Positions 55,402 to 64,000 of a stretch of DNA of 64,000 nt are shown piece after piece; position 1 is the stretch's first letter, and each line of letters starts with the position of its first letter. Source of the DNA: Cognaticolwellia aestuarii. Lineage in GTDB: Bacteria; Pseudomonadota; Gammaproteobacteria; Enterobacterales; Alteromonadaceae. The notes below the pieces were generated by a model. It searched no databases and was not told the DNA's origin. It worked only from the letters and a program-made list of their open reading frames with translations. Location of the stretch: assembly GCF_002000025.1 (NCBI RefSeq), contig NZ_MUZV01000009.1, forward strand, positions 62,001-126,000, written 5' to 3'. Position numbers and translations under genes: made by a program.

Positions 55402-58095
55402 ATGACAACTCAACATAGACTTAAAAGAGTTTCTCTCGCTGTAGGTCTGGGATTATTAGCCAATATTCCAAATGTGTTTGCCCAAGAAGCACTCGCCGAG
55501 AACGAGGTAATGGAAGAAGTCGTAGTAAAAGCAACTCGATTACAAGGAAGTGCCGCGGCGGTTATTGAAGAACGTCGCAACCAAGCATTTGTTGCTGATA
55601 TTCTCGGTTCAGAACAAATTTCGAAAACTGGTGATAGTGATGCGGCGTCAGCATTAAGACGTGTAACAGGCTTAACCTTAGTTGATGGAAAATATATCTA
55701 TGTGCGCGGTTTAGGTGAACGATACTCAAGCGCACGCTTAAATGGCGCTAACATCCCAAGCCCAGACTTAACACGTAATGTCGTACCGCTGGATATTTTC
55801 CCTGCCAGTATTATTGAAAGCTTATCAGTGCAAAAGTCTTATTCACCTTCAATGCCAGCAGCATTTGGTGGTGGCGCTATTGATATTCGTACTAAATCAG
55901 TACCGAAAGATTTTGTTGCTAGTTTTGAAGTGGGTCTCGCTTACGACGAAAACTCACAAGACGGCTTTACTTATGAGCGCCAAGGCAATGGCTTATCCAC
56001 TGAGCTAAAAAACGGTATTGTGCAATACAAAGGTGATTTCTCGCTACGTAATATTATTTTAACTGATAATTTGGTTGATAATGATACTGCGACTCGTGGT
56101 GAGCAAGCCACAACCTTGAATCAAAACTTATTAAAATCACTACCACGTAATATGGTGATGAAAGATGAGTCATTAGATCCCACTTATAATGTTAAAGCGA
56201 GCCTGGGCAACTCATTCGATGAAAGCTATTTTGGTGGTCAAATAGGATTTCTAGCCGCAGTTTCTTACGATAATAAATGGCAATTTGCTAATAAAAAGTC
56301 GGCAGTGGTAAGTGAAAATTTTTCTGATAACTGTAGTGAAACTTTGCTAACCAATGAGCAGATTGCAAACGCCTGTTATAACACAGTAAAAACATCGCAA
56401 GTCACCACTGAAAGTGAGCGCTTAAGTGCCGTGTTTAATCTCGGCTATCAGCTTGATAACCATAAGTTAGCTTGGAGTAATATTTACCTTGAAGATAACG
56501 AAGATGAGAGTGTTATCGGTATTATTGAAAGCCCAAATGGCAGTACGGTTGATACCATTTTTGGTAATGGCCAAGCGCAACGTTCACATGAGTTTAATTA
56601 TGAAGAACGTTCGTTAAAAATCATGCAGTTTACTGGTAAGCATACCTTTACAGACTATGCCGGTTTAGGATTTGACTGGCAATATACTGAGTCGACAGCA
56701 GAAACGGATATTCCAACAGATGTTAAGTATAAATTTATTGATACTTACAGTGATGGAGCATATCAAAGCTCGGCAATTACAGGTGATGATAACCGGGTGG
56801 TTTACTCTTATTTATCTCTAGAAGATGACGTTAAGTCTTATAGTGGTAATGTGACTCTGCCGTTGTATTTTTCTGATATTGAACTTGAGTTTAAAGCTGG
56901 CTATGACTTTTCTGATAAAGGCCGTTATTACACCACATCAAGTTTTACGGTAAATAACGACAGCGGGGTTAAAATTCCGGTCAATAGTGGTGCAGATTCT
57001 GTGCTAGGTGTGACAAATTACATTAGTGATGAACTACTTGATGGCAATAGCATTTTGGTTGATTTTAATGAGCCAACAGCGCCTGATGCCGATGACTATA
57101 TTGCCGGACAAAAAATTGATGCGGGCTACGGTGCTTTTGATTTGATTTATCAAAACACCTGGCGAGTAAGTGGTGGTATTCGTTATGAAGAGTTTAAACA
57201 AACGTCACTTGCGACATCGAGTTTAATCTTTAAAAAAGAAGATTTAGGTATTTTCTTTTCAGAAGAAAAAATCGAAAATGGTAGTATCATAGAAGATGAC
57301 TTCTTTAGTGCTTTATCATTTACTTATATTGGTGGCGATGACTACCAAATTCGATTTGGCTATGGTGAAACCGTGGTACGCCCGGACTTACGTGAAGTAG
57401 TACCTGTTGCATACTATGATCCACTAACTGATATTCGCACTATCGGACGAGTTGGCTTGGAAAGTAGCCCGATCAAAAACTATGATGCACGTTACGAGTA
57501 TTATGCTAATAATGGTGATAACTACTCCGTTGGTTTGTTCTATAAAGATATTGAAAAACCAATTGAGTCAGTACTTTCTATTGGTGACGAAGACTATACT
57601 TTGTCATTTGTTAACGGTAAAACAGCTGAAGTTTATGGTATTGAAGCAGAGTGGCTACATGATTTAACGTGGCTAGCCGACGGATTTTTTACTTCAGGTA
57701 ACATTACTTTGAGTGACTCAGAAGTATCTATTGATCCCGCTTTTGCTGGCAACTTAACCAACCCAAAGAAACGTATGACCGGACATTCAAAATATGTGGT
57801 TAACTTACAGCTAAATTATGATGCCGCTAATGGTAATCACAGTAGTTCATTGGTTTATAATGTTTTTGGTGAACGAATTGTTGCGTCAGGTGTTGGCGGT
57901 AGGGAAGATGCACTAGAGCAGCCGTTCCATTCATTAGATGCTGTTTATACTTATTACCCAGACTTTAACTCAAAAATCAAAGTTAAAGTGAAGAACTTAC
58001 TGGGCGAAGATCAAGAAGTGACGCAATCTGACATCATAGTACGTGCGAAGGAAGTTGGTACTATATTTAGTGTCAGTTACACTTATGATTTTTAA
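55402..58095 (+). CDS. TonB-dependent receptor paired with a surface lipoprotein
   Basis: The 897-aa outer membrane protein has a signal peptide ending at NVFAQEA, a TonB-box-like stretch (MEEVVVKA), a plug (ILGSEQISKTGDSDAASALRRVTGLTLVDG; YVRGLGERYSSARLNGA) and a barrel ending in FSVSYTYDF with a terminal Phe. The plug differs from iron-siderophore receptors, and no iron genes flank it. The upstream lipoprotein and Pho-box-like site suggest a surface uptake pair, perhaps for a phosphorus source; this is inference. Confidence 0.92.
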   Translation: MTTQHRLKRVSLAVGLGLLANIPNVFAQEALAENEVMEEVVVKATRLQGSAAAVIEERRNQAFVADILGSEQISKTGDSDAASALRRVTGLTLVDGKYIYVRGLGERYSSARLNGANIPSPDLTRNVVPLDIFPASIIESLSVQKSYSPSMPAAFGGGAIDIRTKSVPKDFVASFEVGLAYDENSQDGFTYERQGNGLSTELKNGIVQYKGDFSLRNIILTDNLVDNDTATRGEQATTLNQNLLKSLPRNMVMKDESLDPTYNVKASLGNSFDESYFGGQIGFLAAVSYDNKWQFANKKSAVVSENFSDNCSETLLTNEQIANACYNTVKTSQVTTESERLSAVFNLGYQLDNHKLAWSNIYLEDNEDESVIGIIESPNGSTVDTIFGNGQAQRSHEFNYEERSLKIMQFTGKHTFTDYAGLGFDWQYTESTAETDIPTDVKYKFIDTYSDGAYQSSAITGDDNRVVYSYLSLEDDVKSYSGNVTLPLYFSDIELEFKAGYDFSDKGRYYTTSSFTVNNDSGVKIPVNSGADSVLGVTNYISDELLDGNSILVDFNEPTAPDADDYIAGQKIDAGYGAFDLIYQNTWRVSGGIRYEEFKQTSLATSSLIFKKEDLGIFFSEEKIENGSIIEDDFFSALSFTYIGGDDYQIRFGYGETVVRPDLREVVPVAYYDPLTDIRTIGRVGLESSPIKNYDARYEYYANNGDNYSVGLFYKDIEKPIESVLSIGDEDYTLSFVNGKTAEVYGIEAEWLHDLTWLADGFFTSGNITLSDSEVSIDPAFAGNLTNPKKRMTGHSKYVVNLQLNYDAANGNHSSSLVYNVFGERIVASGVGGREDALEQPFHSLDAVYTYYPDFNSKIKVKVKNLLGEDQEVTQSDIIVRAKEVGTIFSVSYTYDF

Positions 58096-58143
58096 CTAAG
58101 CTAATTTAAATAATAGCTTGCTTCAATCACGCTAAATCATAGT

Positions 58144-58176
58144 AAAAAGCCAGTTCAAAGAATGAACTGGCTTTTT
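58144..58176. terminator. Bidirectional terminator between TonB receptor and bacterioferritin genes
   Basis: AAAAAGCCAGTTCA (58144-58157) pairs with TGAACTGGCTTTTT (58163-58176) around a 5-nt loop, with T tracts on both strands. Confidence 0.92.
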
Positions 58177-58263
58177 TATTGCTTTCAATAGTATATGTTT
58201 GGTTAAAACATTGAACAGCTAAGCTTTTAGCTAAATAACCAAAGCCCAGGTTAAATACTAAGT

Positions 58264-58731
58264 TTATAACTGAGATTGAATGTAGTTTTCAAGGCCAATA
58301 GTTTTAATTAGCCCGAGTTGCTGTTCTAACCAGAAAGCGTGATCAACTTCAGTATCGTCTAATAGTTTTTCTAGCATCTCACGAGTAACGTAATCTTTTT
58401 CTTGCTCACATAAAGTAATCGCAGCTCTAAGCGCAGTCGCGACAGCGTATTCAACGTCTAAGTCACTTTGTAACATTTCAGGTACTGTTTTACCGATATG
58501 CAAACCGTGACGTGTCTGCATATCAGGGCTGCCTTCTAGAAATAATATGCGTTGGATTAGCATAGAGGCATGCAGTTTTTCATCATCAAACTCATGACTG
58601 ATACGTTCAAATAACTTCATGATGCCCCAGTCTTCATACATGCTTGAATGAATGAAATATTGATCCATCGCCGCTAATTCATAAGCGAGCAGGCCATTTA
58701 ATGCAGATATAACTTGAGTATTACCTTTCAT
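58264..58731 (-). CDS. bfr: Bacterioferritin, ferroxidase-type subunit without haem ligand
   Basis: The 155-aa protein has the ferroxidase residues of bacterioferritin: Glu18, Glu51, His54, Glu94 and Glu128 with His131 (one residue shifted by an insertion in DDTEVDHAFWLE). The haem-ligand Met52 is replaced by Lys. It would oxidise and store iron but not bind haem alone. It is the last gene of the bfd-bfr-bfr unit. Confidence 0.93.
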   Translation of the reverse strand: MKGNTQVISALNGLLAYELAAMDQYFIHSSMYEDWGIMKLFERISHEFDDEKLHASMLIQRILFLEGSPDMQTRHGLHIGKTVPEMLQSDLDVEYAVATALRAAITLCEQEKDYVTREMLEKLLDDTEVDHAFWLEQQLGLIKTIGLENYIQSQL

Positions 58732-58769
58732 TTTAACTTTCCTTCTAATTGAGTCGACTTATGTCTGCG

Positions 58770-59234
58770 CTATAGTTGAGCCTGAAGGTATTTTTCAATA
58801 CCTATATTGTCTATTTGATACTGTTGGGTTTCTAACCAATCTAAGTGCTCTTCTTCGTCGTTCAAAATACTATCTAGCATTTCGCGACTAACATAGTCTT
58901 GCTCTTGTTCGCAGACCGTGATTGCGTTACGCACTACGTCAATTTGTGCAGTTTGAAAACGTGTATCACAGCTGATCATCTCTTGAGTATGCTCACCAAT
59001 AGCAAGGGGGGCTAATTGTTGTAAGTTAGGTAAGCCTTCAAGAAATAATATACGCTCAATAACTTTATCAGCTTGTTTCATATCAAGAATGGATTTTTTA
59101 TAGCACTTACTGTTCAGTGCATTGATGCCCCAATTTTTATACATACGGGCGTGAAGAAAGTATTGGTTGATGGAGGTGAGTTCACTGGTCAGCACTTTAT
59201 TTAGTATTGCCAGAACTGTCGGGTTACCTTTCAT
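58770..59234 (-). CDS. bfr: Bacterioferritin, haem-binding subunit with degenerate ferroxidase site
   Basis: The 154-aa protein keeps Met52, the haem ligand, but has lost much of the di-iron site: position 51 is Asp, 54 is Gln (His in E. coli) and 94 is Gln, while Glu18, Glu127 and His130 remain. The C-terminus (EKYLQAQL) is typical. It complements the other subunit, as in the two-subunit bacterioferritins of Neisseria and Pseudomonas. The two genes are 38 bp apart. Confidence 0.93.
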   Translation of the reverse strand: MKGNPTVLAILNKVLTSELTSINQYFLHARMYKNWGINALNSKCYKKSILDMKQADKVIERILFLEGLPNLQQLAPLAIGEHTQEMISCDTRFQTAQIDVVRNAITVCEQEQDYVSREMLDSILNDEEEHLDWLETQQYQIDNIGIEKYLQAQL

Positions 59235-59386
59235 TAGAGCCTCATATTTAAGATGATTAAATGTTGACTGTAATTATAGGAATAAAAATCAAGAAAGCAA
59301 AAGGTATCTAATAAAAAACCTTTAAAAACAAGTGTTTGAAAATAGGAATTGTTATCAGTTGCGATTAATGTTTAGCTAAGGCCTTG

Positions 59387-59581
59387 TTAACCAACTGCTT
59401 TAAATAAACTTTCATCGATAATGGTGTTATCGATAATATTTTGTGCTGTTTTGACACAAGTGCCACATTGCGAACCCAGCGGTAAGTGTTGTTTTAACTC
59501 ACGCATAGAGCCAACGCCAGCTTCATTGACTAATTGCTTAATTTGATGATCTGTGATGCCTTTGCAAATACAAACAAACAT
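59387..59581 (-). CDS. bfd: Bacterioferritin-associated ferredoxin
   Basis: The 64-aa protein has the BFD-type [2Fe-2S] ligands Cys4, Cys6, Cys39 and Cys42 (MFVCICKGIT; GSQCGTCVK). Bfd reduces stored ferric iron in bacterioferritin through the haem so that it can be released. It precedes the two bacterioferritin genes by about 150 bp on the same strand. I see no convincing Fur box upstream. Confidence 0.94.
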   Translation of the reverse strand: MFVCICKGITDHQIKQLVNEAGVGSMRELKQHLPLGSQCGTCVKTAQNIIDNTIIDESLFKAVG

Positions 59582-60249
59582 GGTAAAAACTTCGCATATG
59601 ATTGATAACGCGATTGATAATAGTTCTTATTTGATAGGCTTTCAACCATTAATTTTAACAAAAAAGTAGATCATTGAAATATAAAGAAATAAATATTAGC
59701 TGACATAAACTTTAGCTATACGAGTGGATAGTAAACAATTAATTAAGCTATTGCTCAAGAGTGAGTTTTGCCGTTCAACGATAAAATTCAATCGTTATGG
59801 TGATGCTTAAGGCAATGCTTAGCGGGCTTATTTAAGTTATTCACTTAATAGAGTAGATCATGAGATTGACTCGTGATAATGACTAAAATTGGAGAGTTCT
59901 GATATTGTACATTGTCTTGAATATTAGTGATAAAAACATCTAACATACTTAAAATAAATGATATTAGTTGCAGGGGCTCACTTAATAATTTACTAAGTGC
60001 TTTGTTATTACTCGATTAGTAAAAGTTCAGCGTAGAAATTTAAGTTTTTAACAAAGCAATGTTAGAGACTAGGTGCGAGTTATTGGGTGAGAGCACTGTA
60101 CTGATAGGCGCTTAACTCATAATTTTGTACAGAATCAGCTGTTTTGAATCAGGTATTTCACTTGATGTATGGCAGCAAATAAAACTAACTTGCTGCTTAA
60201 TCTTGAAGTTTTAACAGCAGAAAATATTAACACCAGAAATTGTATCGCT
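59582..60249. other. Intergenic region without recognised gene
   Basis: This 668-bp region is AT-rich and has no ORF with a convincing ribosome binding site, no clear hairpin with T tract and no repeats. It should contain the bfd promoter near its left end (AT-rich, with two TTGATAA-like elements at about 59603-59620). Confidence 0.55.
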
Positions 60250-60663
60250 TTATATCGCGTCGAGTTTTTTACCTAATAGATCTAGCATACTGGCATTTAG
60301 TGTTGCTAATTGTAATTGCAACTGTCTACGCTGTTGGTCTGCGGCTTCACCTTTGTCATTCTTGATCCGGCTTAGTTTTTGTTTTACGGCTTCGATTTGC
60401 TCTTTAATTTTTTCTAATAATTTGTCGTTGGCGCTGTCTGATGTGCTAGTGGCCTTTTCTGCTTGTGCAGGATCTTGGCGGAACATAGCTAACGCTTGCT
60501 CAGATATTGTTACTTTTTCTTCGGCCAGAGCTTTTGATGTCGAGGTTAATTGCTTTTCAACGTACTTCATATGATCGAGAGAGTCATTATTTTTTTCCCG
60601 AACCGATAAAGACTGTGTTGGTGCTGATTGGGATGCAGCATTAGTGCTTGATAATGTATTCAT
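60250..60663 (-). CDS. Coiled-coil protein of unknown function
   Basis: The 137-aa protein has a Ser/Ala/Gln-rich N-terminus without signal peptide and a long coiled coil (about 75-130: LLEKIKEQIEAVKQKLSRIKNDKG ... QRRQLQLQLATLNASMLDLLGKKL). The pattern recalls FlxA-like proteins, but no flagellar gene is near. No function is assigned. It is divergent from arsR. Confidence 0.6.
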   Translation of the reverse strand: MNTLSSTNAASQSAPTQSLSVREKNNDSLDHMKYVEKQLTSTSKALAEEKVTISEQALAMFRQDPAQAEKATSTSDSANDKLLEKIKEQIEAVKQKLSRIKNDKGEAADQQRRQLQLQLATLNASMLDLLGKKLDAI

Positions 60664-60761
60664 ATTAAAGGCCTTATTGTCGCTAGTAATGCTATCGGCC
60701 GATTAAGCAAAACATAAAGTAATTTTTAAATAATTTATCAAATTCACAATATAACTACTTT

Positions 60762-60778
60762 CATATATACGAAATATG
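60762..60778 (+). promoter_or_regulatory. Palindrome upstream of arsR, candidate operator
   Basis: CATAT (60762-60766) and ATATG (60774-60778) form an inverted repeat 41 bp before the arsR start, in the region expected for the promoter. ArsR-type repressors bind AT-rich palindromes of about this size. The sequence is simple, so chance is possible. Confidence 0.4.
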
Positions 60779-60818
60779 TTATGTTAATTTTTGTTAATTA
60801 CTATTTGATGAGCAGACA

Positions 60819-61169
60819 ATGACACCAACAGATTTTTTTAAACATCTCGCCGATGATATTCGGTTGAAAAGTATATTGCTGATGGCGCAAGAGGGTGAGC
60901 TTTGTGTGTGTGAACTGATGACTGCGCTTGCTGAGCCGAGCCAGCCAAAAATATCACGGCACTTAGCGGTACTAAAAAATGCCAATTTGTTAGTAACACG
61001 TAAACACAAGCAATGGGTTTTTTATACGATTAACCCGAATATACCGACTTGGGCAAGTGAGGTTATTAGCTTAACGTTAGGTAAAAACCAAGCCTTTATT
61101 CATGACAACTTACAGGCCTTAGAAAATATGGGCGATAGACCAACACGTATTGCCAGTTGCTGTGTGTAA
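60819..61169 (+). CDS. arsR: ArsR-family arsenic-responsive repressor
   Basis: The 116-aa winged-helix protein has the ArsR recognition helix (SQPKISRHLAVLKNANLLVTRK) and the metalloid motif ELCVCEL (Cys30 and Cys32 region) in the preceding helix, plus a C-terminal Cys pair (SCCV). Arsenite binding to these thiols releases DNA. It heads a unit with gapdh and arsJ. Confidence 0.92.
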   Translation: MTPTDFFKHLADDIRLKSILLMAQEGELCVCELMTALAEPSQPKISRHLAVLKNANLLVTRKHKQWVFYTINPNIPTWASEVISLTLGKNQAFIHDNLQALENMGDRPTRIASCCV

Positions 61170-61290
61170 TTTTATGTAGAGACTTGTTTTTACTAAAGTT
61201 GTTACAGTGCTTAACAATATATATACAGTACTTAACTATGCCGCGCAGCAGGTTGAAGTATCATTTTGACATACAAATAGGATATTTATC

Positions 61291-62316
61291 ATGACGATTA
61301 AAATAGGTATTAACGGTTTTGGCCGTATGGGGCGCTTATCGATGCGTGCAGCATATGATTGGGATGATGTTGAAATTATTAAAATTAATGATCCCGCAGG
61401 TAATGCTGAAACTTTAGCGCATCTGCTGAACTTTGATTCAGTTCATGGTATTTGGCAGCATCAAGCTCAAGATGCCGAAGGTGATATCGTTATCAATGGT
61501 AAAGCCATTGCCTGTAGCCGTAATCTTAATATTGATGATACCGACTGGTCTGATTGTGATGTCGTTATTGAGGCTTCTGGGGTGATGAAATCTAAAGCGT
61601 TATTAAATGCATATTTAGAGCAAGGGGTTAAACGGGTAGTTGTTACTGCACCTGTTAAAGAAGATGGTGTGTTGAATATAGTTATGGGGGTGAATGAACA
61701 GGAGTATGATGCGAGACAACATCGTATTGTTACAGCAGCCTCATGCACCACTAATTGCCTTGCGCCTGTGGTAAAAGTGATCCATGAAAAAATAGGTATT
61801 AAGCATGGCTCTATGACCACTATCCATGACATTACCAATACGCAAACCATATTAGATGCACCCCATAAAGATTTGCGTCGTGCTAGAGCGTGTGGCATGA
61901 GCTTAATTCCAACTACCACTGGCTCAGCTACTGCTATTACCCATATTTTTCCTGAATTAAAAGGTAAACTTAACGGCCACGCTGTCCGTGTACCACTGGC
62001 AAATGCTTCGCTAACTGACTGTGTTTTTGAGTTACAGCGAGCCACAAGCGAGCAAGAGGTGAATAATTATCTACAAATGGCTGCTGAAGGAGAGCTGAAA
62101 GGTATTTTAGGCTTTGAAGAGCGCCCGCTAGTATCGATTGATTATAAAACGGATCCACGATCATGTATTGTTGATGCACCTTCAACTATGGTCATTAGTG
62201 GTACGCAAGTTAAGCTTTATGTTTGGTATGACAATGAATGGGGCTATGCAAATCGCACGGCAGAAATTGCTCGTATGGTGGCAATGTCTGATATAGAAAA
62301 TCATAAGTTAACTTGA
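61291..62316 (+). CDS. ArsJ-associated glyceraldehyde-3-phosphate dehydrogenase
   Basis: The 341-aa type I GAPDH has the NAD motif [11 protein letters not shown] and catalytic Cys152 in [10 protein letters not shown]. When placed next to arsJ, this enzyme uses arsenate in place of phosphate to form 1-arseno-3-phosphoglycerate, which ArsJ exports. It is distinct from the glycolytic gapA by context. It lies 121 bp after arsR and 30 bp before arsJ. Confidence 0.93.
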   Translation: MTIKIGINGFGRMGRLSMRAAYDWDDVEIIKINDPAGNAETLAHLLNFDSVHGIWQHQAQDAEGDIVINGKAIACSRNLNIDDTDWSDCDVVIEASGVMKSKALLNAYLEQGVKRVVVTAPVKEDGVLNIVMGVNEQEYDARQHRIVTAASCTTNCLAPVVKVIHEKIGIKHGSMTTIHDITNTQTILDAPHKDLRRARACGMSLIPTTTGSATAITHIFPELKGKLNGHAVRVPLANASLTDCVFELQRATSEQEVNNYLQMAAEGELKGILGFEERPLVSIDYKTDPRSCIVDAPSTMVISGTQVKLYVWYDNEWGYANRTAEIARMVAMSDIENHKLT

Positions 62317-62346
62317 TAAGTCGCCAACAAATAGCAGATATTATAG

Positions 62347-63588
62347 ATGAAAACACTTAGCGGGTTACCCACTCAGGTAAAGCAGTATTTAATCATTACC
62401 GGCAATTATTGGGCATTCACCTTAACTGATGGTGCTTTGAGGATGTTGGTTGTGTTGTACTTCCATCAATTGGGTTATAGCCCGCTTAATATTGCATTAC
62501 TGTTTATATTTTATGAAGTTTTTGGTGTTGTTACTAATTTAATTGGTGGTTGGCTTGGCGCTCGTTTAGGCTTAAATAAAACCATGAATATCGGTTTAGC
62601 ACTCCAAGTGATGGCATTAGCTATGCTCTTGGTACCAAGTGATTTTTTGACTGTGTTTTATGTTATGGCTGCACAAGCTTTGTCTGGGGTTGCCAAAGAT
62701 CTCAATAAAATGAGTGCGAAAAGTGCAATTAAACTGCTAGTACCGAGAGGTGAAAGTCATAAGCTATATCACTGGGTTGCTTTGCTTACTGGCTCTAAAA
62801 ATACCTTAAAAGGTATCGGTTTTTTTCTTGGTGGCTTATTACTAACTTGGCTAGGGTTTGCGGGCGCAATTGCCGTGATGGTTATTATGTTGATCATGGT
62901 CTGGTTATTTAGCATGATAAAACTACAAGCGGATTTGGGTAAAGCGAAAAACAAGCCGAAATTTAATCATATTTTCTCAAAAAGCAGGGCAATTAATTTA
63001 CTCTCTGCAGCCAGGTTGTTTTTGTTTGCCGCTCGAGATATTTGGTTTGTTATTGCCTTGCCTGTTTTTTTAGCGGCAGAGTTTTCTTGGTCGCATAGTT
63101 GGGTCAGTGGTTTTATTGCTGCCTGGATTGTGCTGTATGGTTTGATGCAAACGCTTGCACCTAAATTAACCCGAAAGCCTTCAGGTCAAGCACCGAGCAG
63201 CAAAGATGCGGCTAAGTGGGGGGCAATATTAGTGCTAGTGCCATTGGCTATGGCATTGCTTCTATACTACGGTGTAGCGGCTCAGTGGGTCATTATTATC
63301 GGTTTAATCGCCTTTGCGCTTTTATTTGCCATTAACTCTTCAGTACACAGTTTCTTGATTGTCGATATGGCTGATAAAGATGGTGTTTCACTTGATGTCG
63401 GTTTTTATTATATGGCCAATGCCTGTGGCCGATTACTCGGTACGGTATTATCTGGCTGGATCTTTCAGGTTTATGGCTTAGTTGTTTGTTTATTTATTTC
63501 AGCCATTTTTATTACTTTTGCGGTATTTTTTGCTGCGTTGATCAATCCCCTAAAAAAGCATACACCAGAGCAAACCCAATACCAGTAA
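62347..63588 (+). CDS. arsJ: Organoarsenical efflux MFS transporter ArsJ
   Basis: The 413-aa MFS protein has about twelve membrane segments and conserved ArsJ features (QYLIITGNYWAFTLTDGALRMLVVLYFHQLGYSP near the start; DLNKMSAKSAIKLLVP). It exports 1-arseno-3-phosphoglycerate, which decays to arsenate outside, giving arsenate resistance. Pairing with the upstream GAPDH makes the call firm. Confidence 0.95.
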   Translation: MKTLSGLPTQVKQYLIITGNYWAFTLTDGALRMLVVLYFHQLGYSPLNIALLFIFYEVFGVVTNLIGGWLGARLGLNKTMNIGLALQVMALAMLLVPSDFLTVFYVMAAQALSGVAKDLNKMSAKSAIKLLVPRGESHKLYHWVALLTGSKNTLKGIGFFLGGLLLTWLGFAGAIAVMVIMLIMVWLFSMIKLQADLGKAKNKPKFNHIFSKSRAINLLSAARLFLFAARDIWFVIALPVFLAAEFSWSHSWVSGFIAAWIVLYGLMQTLAPKLTRKPSGQAPSSKDAAKWGAILVLVPLAMALLLYYGVAAQWVIIIGLIAFALLFAINSSVHSFLIVDMADKDGVSLDVGFYYMANACGRLLGTVLSGWIFQVYGLVVCLFISAIFITFAVFFAALINPLKKHTPEQTQYQ

Positions 63589-63608
63589 AGTGAATGTTTA
63601 ACTTTTGG

Positions 63609-64000
63609 TCAATAGGGTAACTTAGTGACTCTACCTTTATTGGTAGAGTCGACTTTTAAGGTGTTTTTGATATCTTTCCATGCGGTAACTTTACCGCCAA
63701 CATTGAGCTTTGCAAAACTCACATTGTCGACTTTATTTTTATCAATATTTAAAAAATCGAGTAGTTCAGCGTAGCTGTGTTCGGCGCTAACATCTATTGC
63801 TAACAATTGGCTTGCACGGTTTTTAAAATACTGCTGCACTTGTTGCTCATGCTGCTGATAGCATTGCGTCAAAAACTCAAAGCTATTGATGTTATCCAAA
63901 TTATAGGGTTTAAATGTTGCTTTATAACAGCGCTTTATTATCGGGTTAAAGCCGCCATCTTCACGTTCAAGGTTAATATGCATACGATTAAGTAACTGCT
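63609..64000 (-). CDS. Sulfotransferase-family protein, C-terminal part
   Basis: The frame ends at 63609 and is open to the right edge, beyond the first Met at 63983, so the N-terminus with the PAPS-binding P-loop is probably outside the window. The visible part (YFKNRASQLLAIDVSAEHSYAELLDFLNI) resembles the C-terminal end of sulfotransferase-like P-loop proteins. A perfect hairpin (GACTCTACC 63627-63635, GGTAGAGTC 63642-63650) lies in its 3' end, convergent with arsJ, and may help end transcription. Confidence 0.5.
   Translation of the reverse strand, partial: QLLNRMHINLEREDGGFNPIIKRCYKATFKPYNLDNINSFEFLTQCYQQHEQQVQQYFKNRASQLLAIDVSAEHSYAELLDFLNIDKNKVDNVSFAKLNVGGKVTAWKDIKNTLKVDSTNKGRVTKLPY

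Noticed and set aside
59582-59640. Fur box upstream of bfd
   Set aside because: TTGATAA-like elements are present but do not form a convincing 19-bp Fur palindrome.
61467-62045. 192-aa minus-strand ORF inside the GAPDH gene
   Set aside because: It is antisense to a well-conserved enzyme and has no recognisable domain.

Overview
The window comes from a low-GC marine gammaproteobacterium, most likely Alteromonadales and closest in flavour to Colwelliaceae (Colwellia/Thalassotalea). This is inferred from gene content: a marine proteobacterial sortase-target protein, alginate lyases of families PL6 and PL17, large TonB-dependent receptors, a NapFDABC-type nitrate reductase, cytochrome bd and a queA-tgt-yajC-secDF core block. 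No database search was possible, so this is a judgement from remembered families.

Layout. 1-2.6 kb (minus): the N-terminal part of a VIT/vWA sortase-target protein running off the left edge, and a periplasmic solute-binding protein. 2.9-12.2 kb: the cytochrome bd region. A sigma-54 enhancer-binding regulator (minus) is divergent from cydA-cydB-cydX, followed by cydD, a 56-codon ORF fitted exactly between cydD and cydC, cydC, and a DUF3365 haem protein. A textbook -24/-12 sigma-54 promoter sits in front of cydA. 12.2-24.3 kb: mixed single genes, namely a serine hydrolase, a small Cys-rich DGC-type protein behind a perfect FNR box, an MscS channel, a SIMPL protein, a small lipoprotein, 3-hydroxybutyrate dehydrogenase, an esterase/MFS pair, and a sodium/solute-symporter-like hybrid histidine kinase.

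24.4-38.9 kb: a complete alginate utilisation locus. It holds a TonB receptor, a DEH reductase-type dehydrogenase, a GntR/FadR regulator, PL6 and PL17 lyases, KdgF, an MFS uronate transporter, KdgK and Eda. Polymer is cut by PL6, oligomers by PL17, monouronates are linearised by KdgF, reduced to KDG, phosphorylated and split to pyruvate and glyceraldehyde-3-phosphate. Its three transcription units share one promoter layout (TTGACR, 17 bp, a GGTTA-containing -10 region), which suggests one regulator.

39.0-44.1 kb: a periplasmic nitrate reductase operon (napF, a 45-aa membrane protein, napD, napA, napB, napC) behind a perfect FNR box and a CRP-like site, preceded by a CATACT hexanucleotide microsatellite. 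44.2-53.3 kb: housekeeping genes (rimI, holD, tRNA-Trp, aceK, queA, tgt, yajC, secD, secF). 53.5-58.1 kb: a beta-helix-like lipoprotein and a TonB receptor, with a Pho-box-like direct repeat upstream. 58.2-59.6 kb (minus): bfd and two bacterioferritin subunits with complementary defects. 60.2-64 kb: a coiled-coil protein, an arsenic operon (arsR, gapdh, arsJ) and the C-terminal part of a sulfotransferase-like protein at the right edge.

The strongest points for a second look are the sigma-54 control of cytochrome bd, the unrecognised ORF bridging cydD and cydC, the shared promoters of the alginate locus with a leader ORF, and the complementary bacterioferritin pair.
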